Below, piece after piece: positions 44,317-52,266 of a DNA stretch of 54,463 nt. A program made the position numbers and the translations under genes. Location of the stretch: contig CANMFL010000012.1 of NCBI GenBank assembly GCA_947497185.1, positions 1-54,463 of the forward strand, written 5' to 3'. Source of the stretch: an uncultured Paracoccaceae bacterium (GTDB lineage Bacteria; Pseudomonadota; Alphaproteobacteria; Rhodobacterales; Rhodobacteraceae). The notes under the pieces were generated by a model. The model saw nothing but the letters and a program-made list of their open reading frames with translations, ran no database searches and was not told where the DNA came from. Every line of letters begins with the position of its first letter. Position 1 is the stretch's first letter.

Positions 44317-45330
44317 TCATTTTCCGTAGTAATCACGGAACCATGCGACAAATTTGGCGATCCCATCGCGGAAATCTGTTTGGGGTTTGTACCCTGTCAA
44401 ACGTTGCAACAAATCTGCGTTTGCCCATGTCGCGGGTACGTCGCCCATTTGCATATCCATGTAATTGCGGATTGCTCTTTTATCTAAGCAGTCTTCAATG
44501 GCATCGACGAAATCAAGCAAGCGGACTTTGTCCGAATTGCCGATATTGACCACGCGATACGGCGCAACAGGACTAAGGCTGTCTCCTTCGGCAATGTCTT
44601 CACGGGTTTCGGGCCGAACGGGTGCTGCATCAATCAGTAGACGGATGCCACGGACCAAATCCCCGACATAGGTAAAGTCGCGGTACATCTCACCGTGGTT
44701 GTAAATATCGATTGGACGATCATCGAGGATCGCGTCAACAAATTTATAAAGCGCGAGATCTGGACGACCCCATTCACCGTAGACAGTGAAGAAGCGGAAC
44801 ATCGTTGTAGGGATGTCCCAGAGGTGTGCATAGGAATGCCCCATCGCCTCGTTGGCCTGTTTGGTGGCGGCGTAAATCGTAAGTGGGGTCGCGACGCGCT
44901 CTGTTTCCGAGAATGGCATTTCGACATTTGCGCCGTAGACCGAGGACGTCGAAGCCATCAATAAGTGCTCAACTTTATGTTTCTTAGCGACTTCCATGAT
45001 GTTCATGGTGCCCAGAACGTTGGCGCTGATATATGCATGCGGGTTTTCAAGGCTGTAGCGCACGCCTGCTTGGGCTGCCAAGTGCACGATCACATCTGGC
45101 GAAAAAGCGTCTGCGGCTTTGTTTAACGCCTCTTGATCTTCCAAGAGCGCTTCGGTTGCCGAAAAGTTCGGATTTTGTAGCAGCATAGCATGGCGGCGGT
45201 GTTTTAGATTGACGTCATAATAGTCGGACATGCCATCGTAACCGTGGACCTGAAATCCTTCGGCGAGCAATAATTTTGCAAGGTGAAAACCAATGAAACC
45301 GGCGGTACCGGTAACCATAACACGTCTCAT
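44317..45330 (-). CDS. UDP-glucuronate 4-epimerase-like SDR
   Basis: This is a 337-residue extended short-chain dehydrogenase. The Rossmann motif T-G-T-A-G-F-I-G is at 7-14; MASTSSVYGA and Tyr153/Lys157 in Y-A-A-T-K make up the catalytic set. The H-R-R-H-A-M-L-L region and F-F-T-V-Y-G-E-W-G-R-P-D are characteristic of UDP-glucuronate (or UDP-GlcNAcA) 4-epimerases of the CapI/LspL type. It would convert the gluco to the galacto uronic acid precursor made by the neighbouring dehydrogenase. Start overlaps the stop of the glycosyltransferase upstream (TAATG). Confidence 0.88.
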   Translation of the reverse strand: MRRVMVTGTAGFIGFHLAKLLLAEGFQVHGYDGMSDYYDVNLKHRRHAMLLQNPNFSATEALLEDQEALNKAADAFSPDVIVHLAAQAGVRYSLENPHAYISANVLGTMNIMEVAKKHKVEHLLMASTSSVYGANVEMPFSETERVATPLTIYAATKQANEAMGHSYAHLWDIPTTMFRFFTVYGEWGRPDLALYKFVDAILDDRPIDIYNHGEMYRDFTYVGDLVRGIRLLIDAAPVRPETREDIAEGDSLSPVAPYRVVNIGNSDKVRLLDFVDAIEDCLDKRAIRNYMDMQMGDVPATWANADLLQRLTGYKPQTDFRDGIAKFVAWFRDYYGK

Positions 45331-46463
45331 TAATTTAGTCCTCTAAATGCGGTGTGTTTAGCCAGTTGCGAAATTGCTTTACGATATTCTGACACGACGA
45401 TCTCTTGATCAAAGTCACGTTCCATAAATTGTCGCGCGGCCTGGCCCATTTCTAAGCGCTTTTCGGACGACTGGTCCAAAAACGCAAGGCAAACTTGGGT
45501 TAAGCTATCTGCGCTTTTAGCATCGCAAAAATAGCCGGTTGTGCCGCTGATAACAGTTGTTCGGCATCCGGGAACGTCAGTTGTAATAACAGGGCGTGCC
45601 ATCGCGGAAGCTTCGATCAATGTGCGCGGAGCCCCTTCACGATAAGATGGAAGCACCACACAGTCAGCGGCTGCAATGTAGGGACGAACATCGTCGGTTT
45701 GGCCTAGATATGTGATAATGCCTTCGGACACCCAGTTATCGACGGTTTGCTTGTCAACTGCTGTGCGATTTTCAGATGCAATAGCCCCGAGCACCTGAAA
45801 CTGCGCGTTGGGCCGCACGGCTTTTACTTTGCGGGCGGCGTCAACATATTCGAGAATACCTTTGTCACGCAACAGACGCGCAATCATTAGAAACACAGGA
45901 GCAGCGTCTGCGGGACGTGAGGGAGCAGGGGAGAAGTGGTTCAAATCGACCCCAGATCCCGGCAGCAATCTGACTTGGCTTTGAACGACTAGTCCCCGTG
46001 TTACGAACAAATCGGCATCATCAGAATTTTGGAAAAACACGACGGGCAGCTTCGCAAACGCAACGCGATACAGAAATTCAGCGGTGCGCTGCAAAAAACC
46101 ACCCGACAAGAAAGCAGTGCCTAGACCTGAAACATTGGGTAAGAACGGGGTCTTTGTCAGACGAGCGGCAATAGCGCCGAACAGATTGTTTTTAATGGTG
46201 TAGCTTAGGACGATGTCCGGCTTTTCTTTCCGAAAAACTTGTCGAAATGTGTTGATCAAACAGACATCTTTCACAGGGTTCAGGCCTTTGACGTCCATTT
46301 TCAGATGTAAATGAGAGCATCCCAACGACACCAAAAGCGCAACGCTTTCATCGTACGGTGCAAGAACGAGAACAGAATGACCATCGTCAAGCAGCGACTG
46401 AATAACTGCGCGGCGGAAGTTCCAAATGTTCCATGCCGTGTTCGCTGTAACGATGATGTGCAT
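45330..46463 (-). CDS. Glycosyltransferase, GT4 family
   Basis: This is a 377-residue GT-B glycosyltransferase. The N-terminus (IIVTANTAWNIWNFRRAVIQ) is like the WbpT/CapM group acting on undecaprenyl-linked acceptors. LLPGSGVDLNHF and the EX7E donor motif E-G-A-P-R-T-L-I-E followed by ASAMARPVITTDVPGC are intact. It heads the operon that continues with the epimerase, dehydrogenase and flippase; the 272 bp before it probably holds the main promoter for the repeat-unit genes. The sugar transferred is unknown, though a HexNAc or uronic acid would fit the pathway. Confidence 0.88.
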   Translation of the reverse strand: MHIIVTANTAWNIWNFRRAVIQSLLDDGHSVLVLAPYDESVALLVSLGCSHLHLKMDVKGLNPVKDVCLINTFRQVFRKEKPDIVLSYTIKNNLFGAIAARLTKTPFLPNVSGLGTAFLSGGFLQRTAEFLYRVAFAKLPVVFFQNSDDADLFVTRGLVVQSQVRLLPGSGVDLNHFSPAPSRPADAAPVFLMIARLLRDKGILEYVDAARKVKAVRPNAQFQVLGAIASENRTAVDKQTVDNWVSEGIITYLGQTDDVRPYIAAADCVVLPSYREGAPRTLIEASAMARPVITTDVPGCRTTVISGTTGYFCDAKSADSLTQVCLAFLDQSSEKRLEMGQAARQFMERDFDQEIVVSEYRKAISQLAKHTAFRGLN

Positions 46464-46735
46464 AGGAAGTACTGCCCTCTGGTTGATCTTAAATTAATAA
46501 GAAGTGGTTTATGAACTGCGCCTGTAAATGGCGAATATTGATTTATATTTCTAGAGAACTAACAAGTTTGGCTGAGGCTTGCCCTACACTCCAAGAATAT
46601 GCGGCAGTCTGAATTTGAATTATGTGTTTTGGACAAATAAAAATTATTTCTTGTTTGGAAGGAGGAGTGGCCTGTATTTCTCTACGTCTGACTGACAAAT
46701 TGAAGCGTAGCTCTCACGTACAGGTTTCGGCGGAA
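46464..46735 (-). promoter_or_regulatory. Probable promoter region of the repeat-unit operon
   Basis: An AT-rich, gene-free stretch between yjbF-like and the first glycosyltransferase gene of the operon. Read on the minus strand, it lies upstream of 46463. No boxes can be named with confidence; the promoter call rests on position alone. Confidence 0.3.
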
Positions 46736-47371
46736 TCATGGAAACGTCACCTGCGTCACGAGTGATCCAATATTTTCTCCAGCCCACTGGCGTGATTGAA
46801 TGATCTCGTCACGCTTCCGATCTACCCAATACAGGTTTTCAAATGAATTTGTGATACCGTGGCAGTTCTCAGACATTAGCGTTGTCTCTACCGACCCCGT
46901 CGGTAAATCTACCGAGCGCTGCCCAATGATACTAACCTCGCAGCGATAAGTCCGACTTACAGTCCGATCCTCACCGTTCAGGTAGGTATGAAGCCGATCC
47001 GTCTGCCCGGCGCGACCAGCAATAACTAGGCCAAGGGGTTCCGTCAGGTCGGCCCCCGCCAGCGGCTCCCCAAATCCGTACATACTGTGTAACATGCCTT
47101 TTTGTAGAACAATTCCGCCCAAATCAGCGCTGATATACCGCGCATAAGGTCCGTCTTGTTGTTCGAGTATTAACTTTCCCGTTACCCCGAGATCGGTGAA
47201 CTCAACGTCGAGCACAGGTCGAGGTTCGTTAAACAACGCAGTGAAGCGCGGCGGGGGCACATATTCTTCGGGCGTCACAAAATTCCGCACGACATCTAAG
47301 CCGGATGCTTCAGGGTCACTGCTACATGCCGCCAAAATTAAGGAGGTGGCCAAAATGAAACGTTTCATCAT
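46736..47371 (-). CDS. YjbF/GfcB-like outer-membrane lipoprotein
   Basis: This is a lipoprotein of about 211 residues with a signal peptide and lipobox L-A-A-C (Cys at about 16). The mature domain, with VLDVEFTDLGVTGKLILEQQ and HSMYGFGEPLAGADL followed later by YRCEVSIIG, is of the YjbF/GfcB (YmcC) family. In E. coli the yjbEFGH and gfcBCDE operons serve exopolysaccharide or group 4 capsule export. Its start overlaps the stop of the YjbH-like gene by 4 bp. Two ATGs (first and second codon) are possible starts. No GfcC/YjbG gene was seen. Confidence 0.82.
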   Translation of the reverse strand: MMKRFILATSLILAACSSDPEASGLDVVRNFVTPEEYVPPPRFTALFNEPRPVLDVEFTDLGVTGKLILEQQDGPYARYISADLGGIVLQKGMLHSMYGFGEPLAGADLTEPLGLVIAGRAGQTDRLHTYLNGEDRTVSRTYRCEVSIIGQRSVDLPTGSVETTLMSENCHGITNSFENLYWVDRKRDEIIQSRQWAGENIGSLVTQVTFP

Positions 47372-49446
47372 CGTAGATACCTCGCCCAGCCGTCTCGTAA
47401 TTCGGGCCCGCGATAGTCACGTACAAGCGGATAAAGCCGATTTTGTACGTGCAGTCGTGCGCCGCCGTCGCGCAAAAGTGGCTGAATATTCTGGCTCAGA
47501 ACCCTACGGGAAGGTCGACCCGTGAAGAAGGACAAAGGAATCTCTAGTGAAAGGCCCTTGTCAAAAGAACCTTCTCCAAAATCATCAAAAGGCACGTCCG
47601 TCAGGGTGAAGTATCCCCCAACTTTTACGCCATTGTTGAATTCGCGTTTGACAGTCAGCGTGCCGCCCCAATCGCCAGCCAGGTAGCGACCGAGATCAAC
47701 CTGTGTATGGAACCCGTTTCCAAGGTCATAATAGGCCGAAGCATGACCGGTCACGACGTCATACTCCTGAAAACCCAACAACATATCGAAGTCGCGCTGT
47801 TTAACGTAGTTCAGCTCTGCTCCGAAAGCAAAACGGCTTTCTATCGGCGTCCACAGCATTTCTGCAGAGAGGCCACCATATTGGTTTTCAAGATAACCTG
47901 CGGTGACGCGGGCAAACGTTTCGGGCGCCGGGCGCCACAAATATTCAGTCGTGAGGCGATTCACTTCGAAGTCGGATTCTTGTGCGTAACGATTGGATTC
48001 CGAACGAACGCGTGGGATGGTTGAATCCGATTCACGGTCACTACCATCAAGGTTCCCTGCAAGTGGATAGCGGAACTGTGCATCGAATGTGAGACCGGGT
48101 GTTGTTTGATAGCTTATGCCGAGTTGAACACCAAAATCTGCCCGGATCGGGCTCGAAGGGTCGAAGAATGAGAAGGCGGTGTAGGGGCCCAAATCATAGC
48201 TGAGTGCAGGCCCAGCTTTGCCGGGTTGGCTTGCATCGGCAATCTGCGCACGTGCCAAGGTGCGCCATGAGGCGTCGTAATCGTATTCTAGTTCTTCGAG
48301 GTCGCGGCGTTTGGTTGTGATAGAGCTAACCGGAACACCACGTTCTTGAAAAATGACGGTAAAACTTTCGATTTCGGGGGGAAGTGCGCGGGCCATACTG
48401 CGGGCCGTGCGTCCTGCCGCTTGGGCCTCAACGTCCCAGCGGTTGTTCGTGATGTTTACTATAGATGTCGTATTCTCAGTTTGGAAGCTGTGAAGCGTTA
48501 TGCCTTCCCCTGCCAACTCATTTTCAAGCAACGTCCCACTGAGTGCTGTGGCGTCGTTAGCATAAAGCGCGGCCCCATTTCTGGGCCTTGGAGTGATCGG
48601 TGTGGGTGCAGGCTCGCGACCACCTGGAATTGCCCGATTTTTGGCATCAAACATCAAGGCAAATTGTACGCCAAACTGGCTGCCACCTATGGTATAGGCT
48701 TTCGCGCTGATTTTATCGGAATAGTTGTAAGTGAGCGCAGCATTAACAGGCGAATTGATCCGGAGGTCGCTAAATTCCGCCTCGGTGATATATTGATCAG
48801 GCGAGTATTCGAGCTGTAGCCGGATATCGTCGCTCACCTTCCATTCCAGTCCACCAAACAGAGACGCTTGCCCCTGAAACCAGCGTCCTGATTCAACTTG
48901 GCCACCAAAACCTGTTGTGACATTGTCGCGCGTGTCCGAGTTTAGGCCAAGAATAGACAGTGGATTATCAAAGCTGTTGCGGCCGGCCAGTCTGCCCCAC
49001 CCAATGCCGCCCGTGAACGAGAGATCATTAGATATTTGTTTGGTTGCAACAATGTATTCACTAGATAAGACACCAGTTCCAACAAAGTCACGAAGGCCGA
49101 TGGCAATGGCGGGAAACGTGTCCGTTTCTTGAAGCAGTTGGGCGTTTATATCGAAGCTACGGTCATAACGAGTGTCAAGCTGTGAGCCAAAGTCTTCGGT
49201 AATCGCGTAGCGAAAACTCCCTTGCAACCACGGCAAAATCTGAAACGTGGCTGTGTTTCGAAGTGTTATGCCCGACAGAGATACGCCGAAAGAAAGAGAG
49301 CCTTCGTCAAGCATATATGCAGTTGGCAGCTCGACCAGTCCGGGGGTGCCATATGTAGACACATTTACCGGATCGGATCGGCCGGTCGTGCCGAAGCAGA
49401 CTAACACGATTGCCGTAAATGCTGAGATTGGTTTGGTGTAACTCAT
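47368..49446 (-). CDS. YjbH/GfcD-like outer-membrane protein
   Basis: This is a 692-residue protein from ATG 49446 (MSYTKPISAF); open reading to 49500 adds 18 residues that do not look like part of the signal peptide. The N-terminus is a cleavable signal peptide. The mature sequence begins with STYGTPGLVELPTAYML, the opening of the YjbH family, followed by many alternating beta strands with aromatic ends (QLEYSPDQYI, LTYNYSDKI, VTAGYLENQYGG, FAFGAELNYVKQRDFDM), consistent with one or two outer-membrane barrels. YjbH/GfcD proteins are tied to polysaccharide secretion. It is the first gene of the minus-strand region, followed by the overlapping yjbF-like gene. Confidence 0.87.
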   Translation of the reverse strand: MSYTKPISAFTAIVLVCFGTTGRSDPVNVSTYGTPGLVELPTAYMLDEGSLSFGVSLSGITLRNTATFQILPWLQGSFRYAITEDFGSQLDTRYDRSFDINAQLLQETDTFPAIAIGLRDFVGTGVLSSEYIVATKQISNDLSFTGGIGWGRLAGRNSFDNPLSILGLNSDTRDNVTTGFGGQVESGRWFQGQASLFGGLEWKVSDDIRLQLEYSPDQYITEAEFSDLRINSPVNAALTYNYSDKISAKAYTIGGSQFGVQFALMFDAKNRAIPGGREPAPTPITPRPRNGAALYANDATALSGTLLENELAGEGITLHSFQTENTTSIVNITNNRWDVEAQAAGRTARSMARALPPEIESFTVIFQERGVPVSSITTKRRDLEELEYDYDASWRTLARAQIADASQPGKAGPALSYDLGPYTAFSFFDPSSPIRADFGVQLGISYQTTPGLTFDAQFRYPLAGNLDGSDRESDSTIPRVRSESNRYAQESDFEVNRLTTEYLWRPAPETFARVTAGYLENQYGGLSAEMLWTPIESRFAFGAELNYVKQRDFDMLLGFQEYDVVTGHASAYYDLGNGFHTQVDLGRYLAGDWGGTLTVKREFNNGVKVGGYFTLTDVPFDDFGEGSFDKGLSLEIPLSFFTGRPSRRVLSQNIQPLLRDGGARLHVQNRLYPLVRDYRGPELRDGWARYLR

Positions 49447-49900
49447 TTGGCTTCTCTGATTGGGTTGAATCAGCAGTATCACTGCATAGATCCATTGCAA
49501 GTTATTGCAATATGTAGTGTTGAAATCGTGCGAATTTGGTGTGAAGTGTTACCCTTGTTCCCGTAAAGGTCTGATTATTTACTGGGACAGCAGGTATGCG
49601 TAACATTACAGCCTGTCACCGTCGGATGCCTGTTATGCGCTGGTGTTGTAAATAAAACTCTGTATTTTTTAATAATTTATCTGGCGATTAGACCTAGAAG
49701 GAATAGTTTATATGCAATCTCGCGCTTAGCGCGTGCATAAATCTTGGTTCCCGCATGAGGGGTTGGCACCATGTGTTTATTAGAAAATATATTTCCTTCG
49801 ACGGGTTTGATTTTGATCTTGGATTTATGTTCGGCGTATGGGAGGCTTGTTTGATCTCGGTGAGAGTATTGCTGAATTTCTCTTAGCCAAAGGGTGTTTA
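49447..49900. other. Upstream region of the YjbH gene
   Basis: About 450 bp between yjbH and the IS5-type insertion. It should hold the promoter for the yjbHF-like pair. It contains a marked inverted repeat (49709-49741, listed separately). A short minus-strand frame (about 49677-49900) does not look like a real gene. Confidence 0.45.
49709..49741. repeat. Imperfect inverted repeat
   Basis: Core CGCGC-TTA-GCGCG (49721-49733) is flanked by TATGCA on the left and TGCATA on the right with a small mismatch bulge. No T run follows, so it is more likely an operator or cruciform than an intrinsic terminator. Confidence 0.5.
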
Positions 49901-49973
49901 GGGTCAGGATCCATAAAATGATTGAGGTTATCGCATTGTCATGATTCTCCCGCGTCAATTTCGGGGGGATATC

Positions 49974-50321
49974 ATGAGTAATTTATACTGGCTTACGGAG
50001 GCGCAGATGGAGCGTCTCTGGCCTTACTTTCCAAAGAGCCGAGGTCGTGCTCGCGTTGATGATCGGCGTGTTTTGAGCGGTATTATCTTCATTAATCGCA
50101 ATGGTTTAAGGTGGTGTGATGCACCAGATGAGTATGGGCCGCCGAAGACGCTATATAATCGCTGGAAACGTTGGAGTGACATGGGCGTGTTTGCCCAGAT
50201 CTTGGTGGGCCTCGCCGCACAGGCTCCTGACAACAAGACCCTCTCGATTGATGCAACTTATCTCAAAGCACATCGCACGGCATCCAGCCTGCGGTTAAAA
50301 AAGGGGGGCGTGGACGCCTGA
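49974..50321 (+). CDS. IS5-family transposase, OrfA part
   Basis: This is the N-terminal part of a DDE transposase, 115 residues from ATG 49974; an upstream ATG at 49941 is less likely. It has the IS5 helix-turn-helix (LTEAQMERLWPYFPKSRGR) and the first catalytic Asp in L-S-I-D-A-T-Y-L-K-A-H-R. The frame ends at TGA just after an A6G6 run (50297-50308). A -1 slip there continues the family sequence K-K-G-G-R-G-R-L-I-G into OrfB, giving the complete transposase. Confidence 0.9.
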   Translation: MSNLYWLTEAQMERLWPYFPKSRGRARVDDRRVLSGIIFINRNGLRWCDAPDEYGPPKTLYNRWKRWSDMGVFAQILVGLAAQAPDNKTLSIDATYLKAHRTASSLRLKKGGVDA

Positions 50322-50731
50322 TTGGATTGACCAAGGGCGGCATGAACACAAAGCTACATGCCGTCACAGACACCAGCGGTCGCCCAATCCGCCTCTTCAT
50401 CACCGCAGGGCAGGTCAGCGACTACACCGGAGCGGCGGCCTTAATGAATGGTCCGCCAGAAGCCGAATGGCTTCTCGCTGATCGAGGATATGATGCTGAT
50501 TGGTTCCGTGAAACCCTTTTAGCCAAGTGCACAACGCCTTGCATCCCCGGTCGCAAGTCGCGCAAGAAGAACATCAAATACGACAAGCGACGCTACAAAC
50601 GACGTAACCGTATCGAAAGGATGTTCGGCAGGCTCAAGGATTGGCGACGCATCTCAACACGCTACGACAGCTCCCCAACCGTCTTTCTTTCAGCAATCGC
50701 TCTCGCCGCAGCCGTTATCTTCTGGTTATGA
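50303..50731 (+). CDS. IS5-family transposase, OrfB part
   Basis: This is the C-terminal part of the same transposase, in the -1 frame and probably made as a fusion with OrfA. It begins K-G-G-R-G-R-L-I-G-L-T-K-G-G-M-N, contains the second catalytic Asp in LLADRGYDADWFRE and the Glu in RIERMFGRLKDWRRI (the Y-(2)-R-(3)-E-(6)-K type motif), and ends 10 bp before the right inverted repeat. The exact first codon depends on the frameshift position. Confidence 0.88.
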   Translation, partial: GGRGRLIGLTKGGMNTKLHAVTDTSGRPIRLFITAGQVSDYTGAAALMNGPPEAEWLLADRGYDADWFRETLLAKCTTPCIPGRKSRKKNIKYDKRRYKRRNRIERMFGRLKDWRRISTRYDSSPTVFLSAIALAAAVIFWL

Positions 50732-50741
50732 GTCCTGACCC

Positions 50742-51150
50742 TAGGCGAGTAGCAATTTATCATTTTGAAATATAACAGAACCATCATCTTTATCTAAGTT
50801 GCTTGTTCTGCAAGCCAGGATTCTTCAGTCAATTACCCAGCAAGTTGAAATCGGTTTGCGCAACGTCGGATGGTGGCATATTTACAATATTCTGATAGAG
50901 TGGAGCAAACCAAAGGTCGGAACATCATAGCATTCAGGAAAATATACGGAAGAAGCTGGTAGCGCATTCTGGTTCGATTGTTGATCCGCGTTGGTATTTG
51001 CTTAATGAGATAGTATGTGGTTGAAGTTCAAGCTTGTTTTTGCACAAGGAATAGCAGGTGAATTTTGAGAGATTTAAGTTTGCGCCTGTATTCACACTCC
51101 TTGAGTATCATATTTAGTTCGGAAAATCTTAATATTAAGAGGATCACGGG
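50742..51150 (+). promoter_or_regulatory. Intergenic region, probable promoter of the GT pair
   Basis: About 410 bp, AT-rich, between the insertion sequence and the glycosyltransferase gene at 51151. No gene is seen. Its place upstream of the plus-strand GT pair makes it their likely promoter region; no boxes can be assigned. Confidence 0.3.
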
Positions 51151-52266
51151 ATGAACCGCATTCGCGTCCTTCACACCCTATGCCGTATTCATAGTGGCGG
51201 TGTCGAGCAACGGCGCATCCTTCTGGCGCAAGGACTTGAATCTGATATGTATGAGCATGCTCTCATCTGTCAGGAGGCGAATGGCCCAATCCCAGGTATC
51301 CTGCGGGAAGCCGGCTGGACGATTCATGAGATTGGCCTTGCGCCTAGAATTCTCAACTTTGGTTGGCACGCCCGCGCCTATAAAATTGCACGCGCTTTTC
51401 AGCCCGATATTGTGCACGGCGCGGTTTATGAGGGTGAGGCGCTGGCCTGTGGCATTGGGTTGCGGATGCCACGGGTGAAGGTGATCATGGAAGAAACCTC
51501 GGACCCAGTTGATCGCCGCTGGACTGGAAATGCGCTGATGCGGGCCATGTGCCTGCGCGCAGATACCTGCGTTGGGGTCTCCCCCAAGGTGACGGGCTAT
51601 CTTCGCGAAAAGTTATGGATTCCCACTCACAAAATCCGCCTGATCAATAATGCAGTTCCAGAAATAGCACCGCCATCACCCGCGCATCTAGCCAGCTTGC
51701 GCACGTTTCTTGGGATCGCTGCGGACGACGTCATTATTGGTAGCGTCGGGCGGGTTGTGGACAGCTATAAGCGTTTCAGCGACATTATTCGCGCGCTGCC
51801 GATGATCCGGTCCTCGCAACCCCGCGCGCGGCTGCTGATTGTCGGGGACGGACCAGACCGCGTCATGCTAGAGCAATTGGCCCGGGATCTGGGGCAATCT
51901 GAAGCTGTAATATTCGCAGGCTATCAAAGCGCCCCCCGTGATTTCTATCATCTGATGCGTATTTTTGTACTGGCTTCTGCAAGTGAGGCCTTTGGCCTGG
52001 TGCTGGTTGAAGCGATGCTCGCAAAAGTTCCGGTTGTCGCATCGGAAGTGGGCGGCATTCCATTTGTTCTTGATGCTGGGAAGGCGGGAATTCTTGTCCC
52101 ACCGATGCAACCGAATGCGCTAGCAGAAGCAGTTTTAGGTCTGTTGGATGATTTGTCTGCAACGAGTGCTCTGCAAGAGGCCGGTCTTGCACGGGCACGA
52201 ACGGAGTTTTCAGCAAAACGATACATCAAAGAGGTTGCGGATCTTTATAATGAACTTGTCAGATAA
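51151..52266 (+). CDS. Glycosyltransferase, GT4 family
   Basis: This is a 371-residue GT-B glycosyltransferase. HSGGVEQRRILL is the N-terminal acceptor loop; IIGSVGRVVDSYKRFSDIIR and LIVGDGPDRVMLEQLA form the start of the donor domain; the EX7E motif is E-A-F-G-L-V-L-V-E, followed by MLAKVPVVASEVGGIP. AGAGGATCACGGG precedes the ATG as ribosome site. It forms an operon with the next gene (TAATG overlap). It probably belongs to the same polysaccharide pathway as the cluster on the other side of the insertion sequence, though on the opposite strand. Confidence 0.9.
   Translation: MNRIRVLHTLCRIHSGGVEQRRILLAQGLESDMYEHALICQEANGPIPGILREAGWTIHEIGLAPRILNFGWHARAYKIARAFQPDIVHGAVYEGEALACGIGLRMPRVKVIMEETSDPVDRRWTGNALMRAMCLRADTCVGVSPKVTGYLREKLWIPTHKIRLINNAVPEIAPPSPAHLASLRTFLGIAADDVIIGSVGRVVDSYKRFSDIIRALPMIRSSQPRARLLIVGDGPDRVMLEQLARDLGQSEAVIFAGYQSAPRDFYHLMRIFVLASASEAFGLVLVEAMLAKVPVVASEVGGIPFVLDAGKAGILVPPMQPNALAEAVLGLLDDLSATSALQEAGLARARTEFSAKRYIKEVADLYNELVR

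Larger units (their letters stand above)
49901..50741 (+). mobile_element. IS5-family insertion sequence (IS427-like), complete
   Basis: The element is 841 bp. Its ends are inverted repeats: GGGTCAGGATCCATAA at the left and, read inward from the right, GGGTCAGGACTCATAA. The flanks show TA on both sides (49899-49900 and 50742-50743), the usual target duplication for this group. It contains two overlapping transposase frames. Intact ends, duplicated target and open frames suggest a recent and possibly still active insertion, in the intergenic region between the two halves of the polysaccharide region. Confidence 0.9.

Noticed and set aside
49677..49958. Minus-strand frame of about 93 codons
   Set aside because: Its start lies inside the IS5-type element; with the element removed, the frame has a stop a few codons upstream, and composition is not protein-like.
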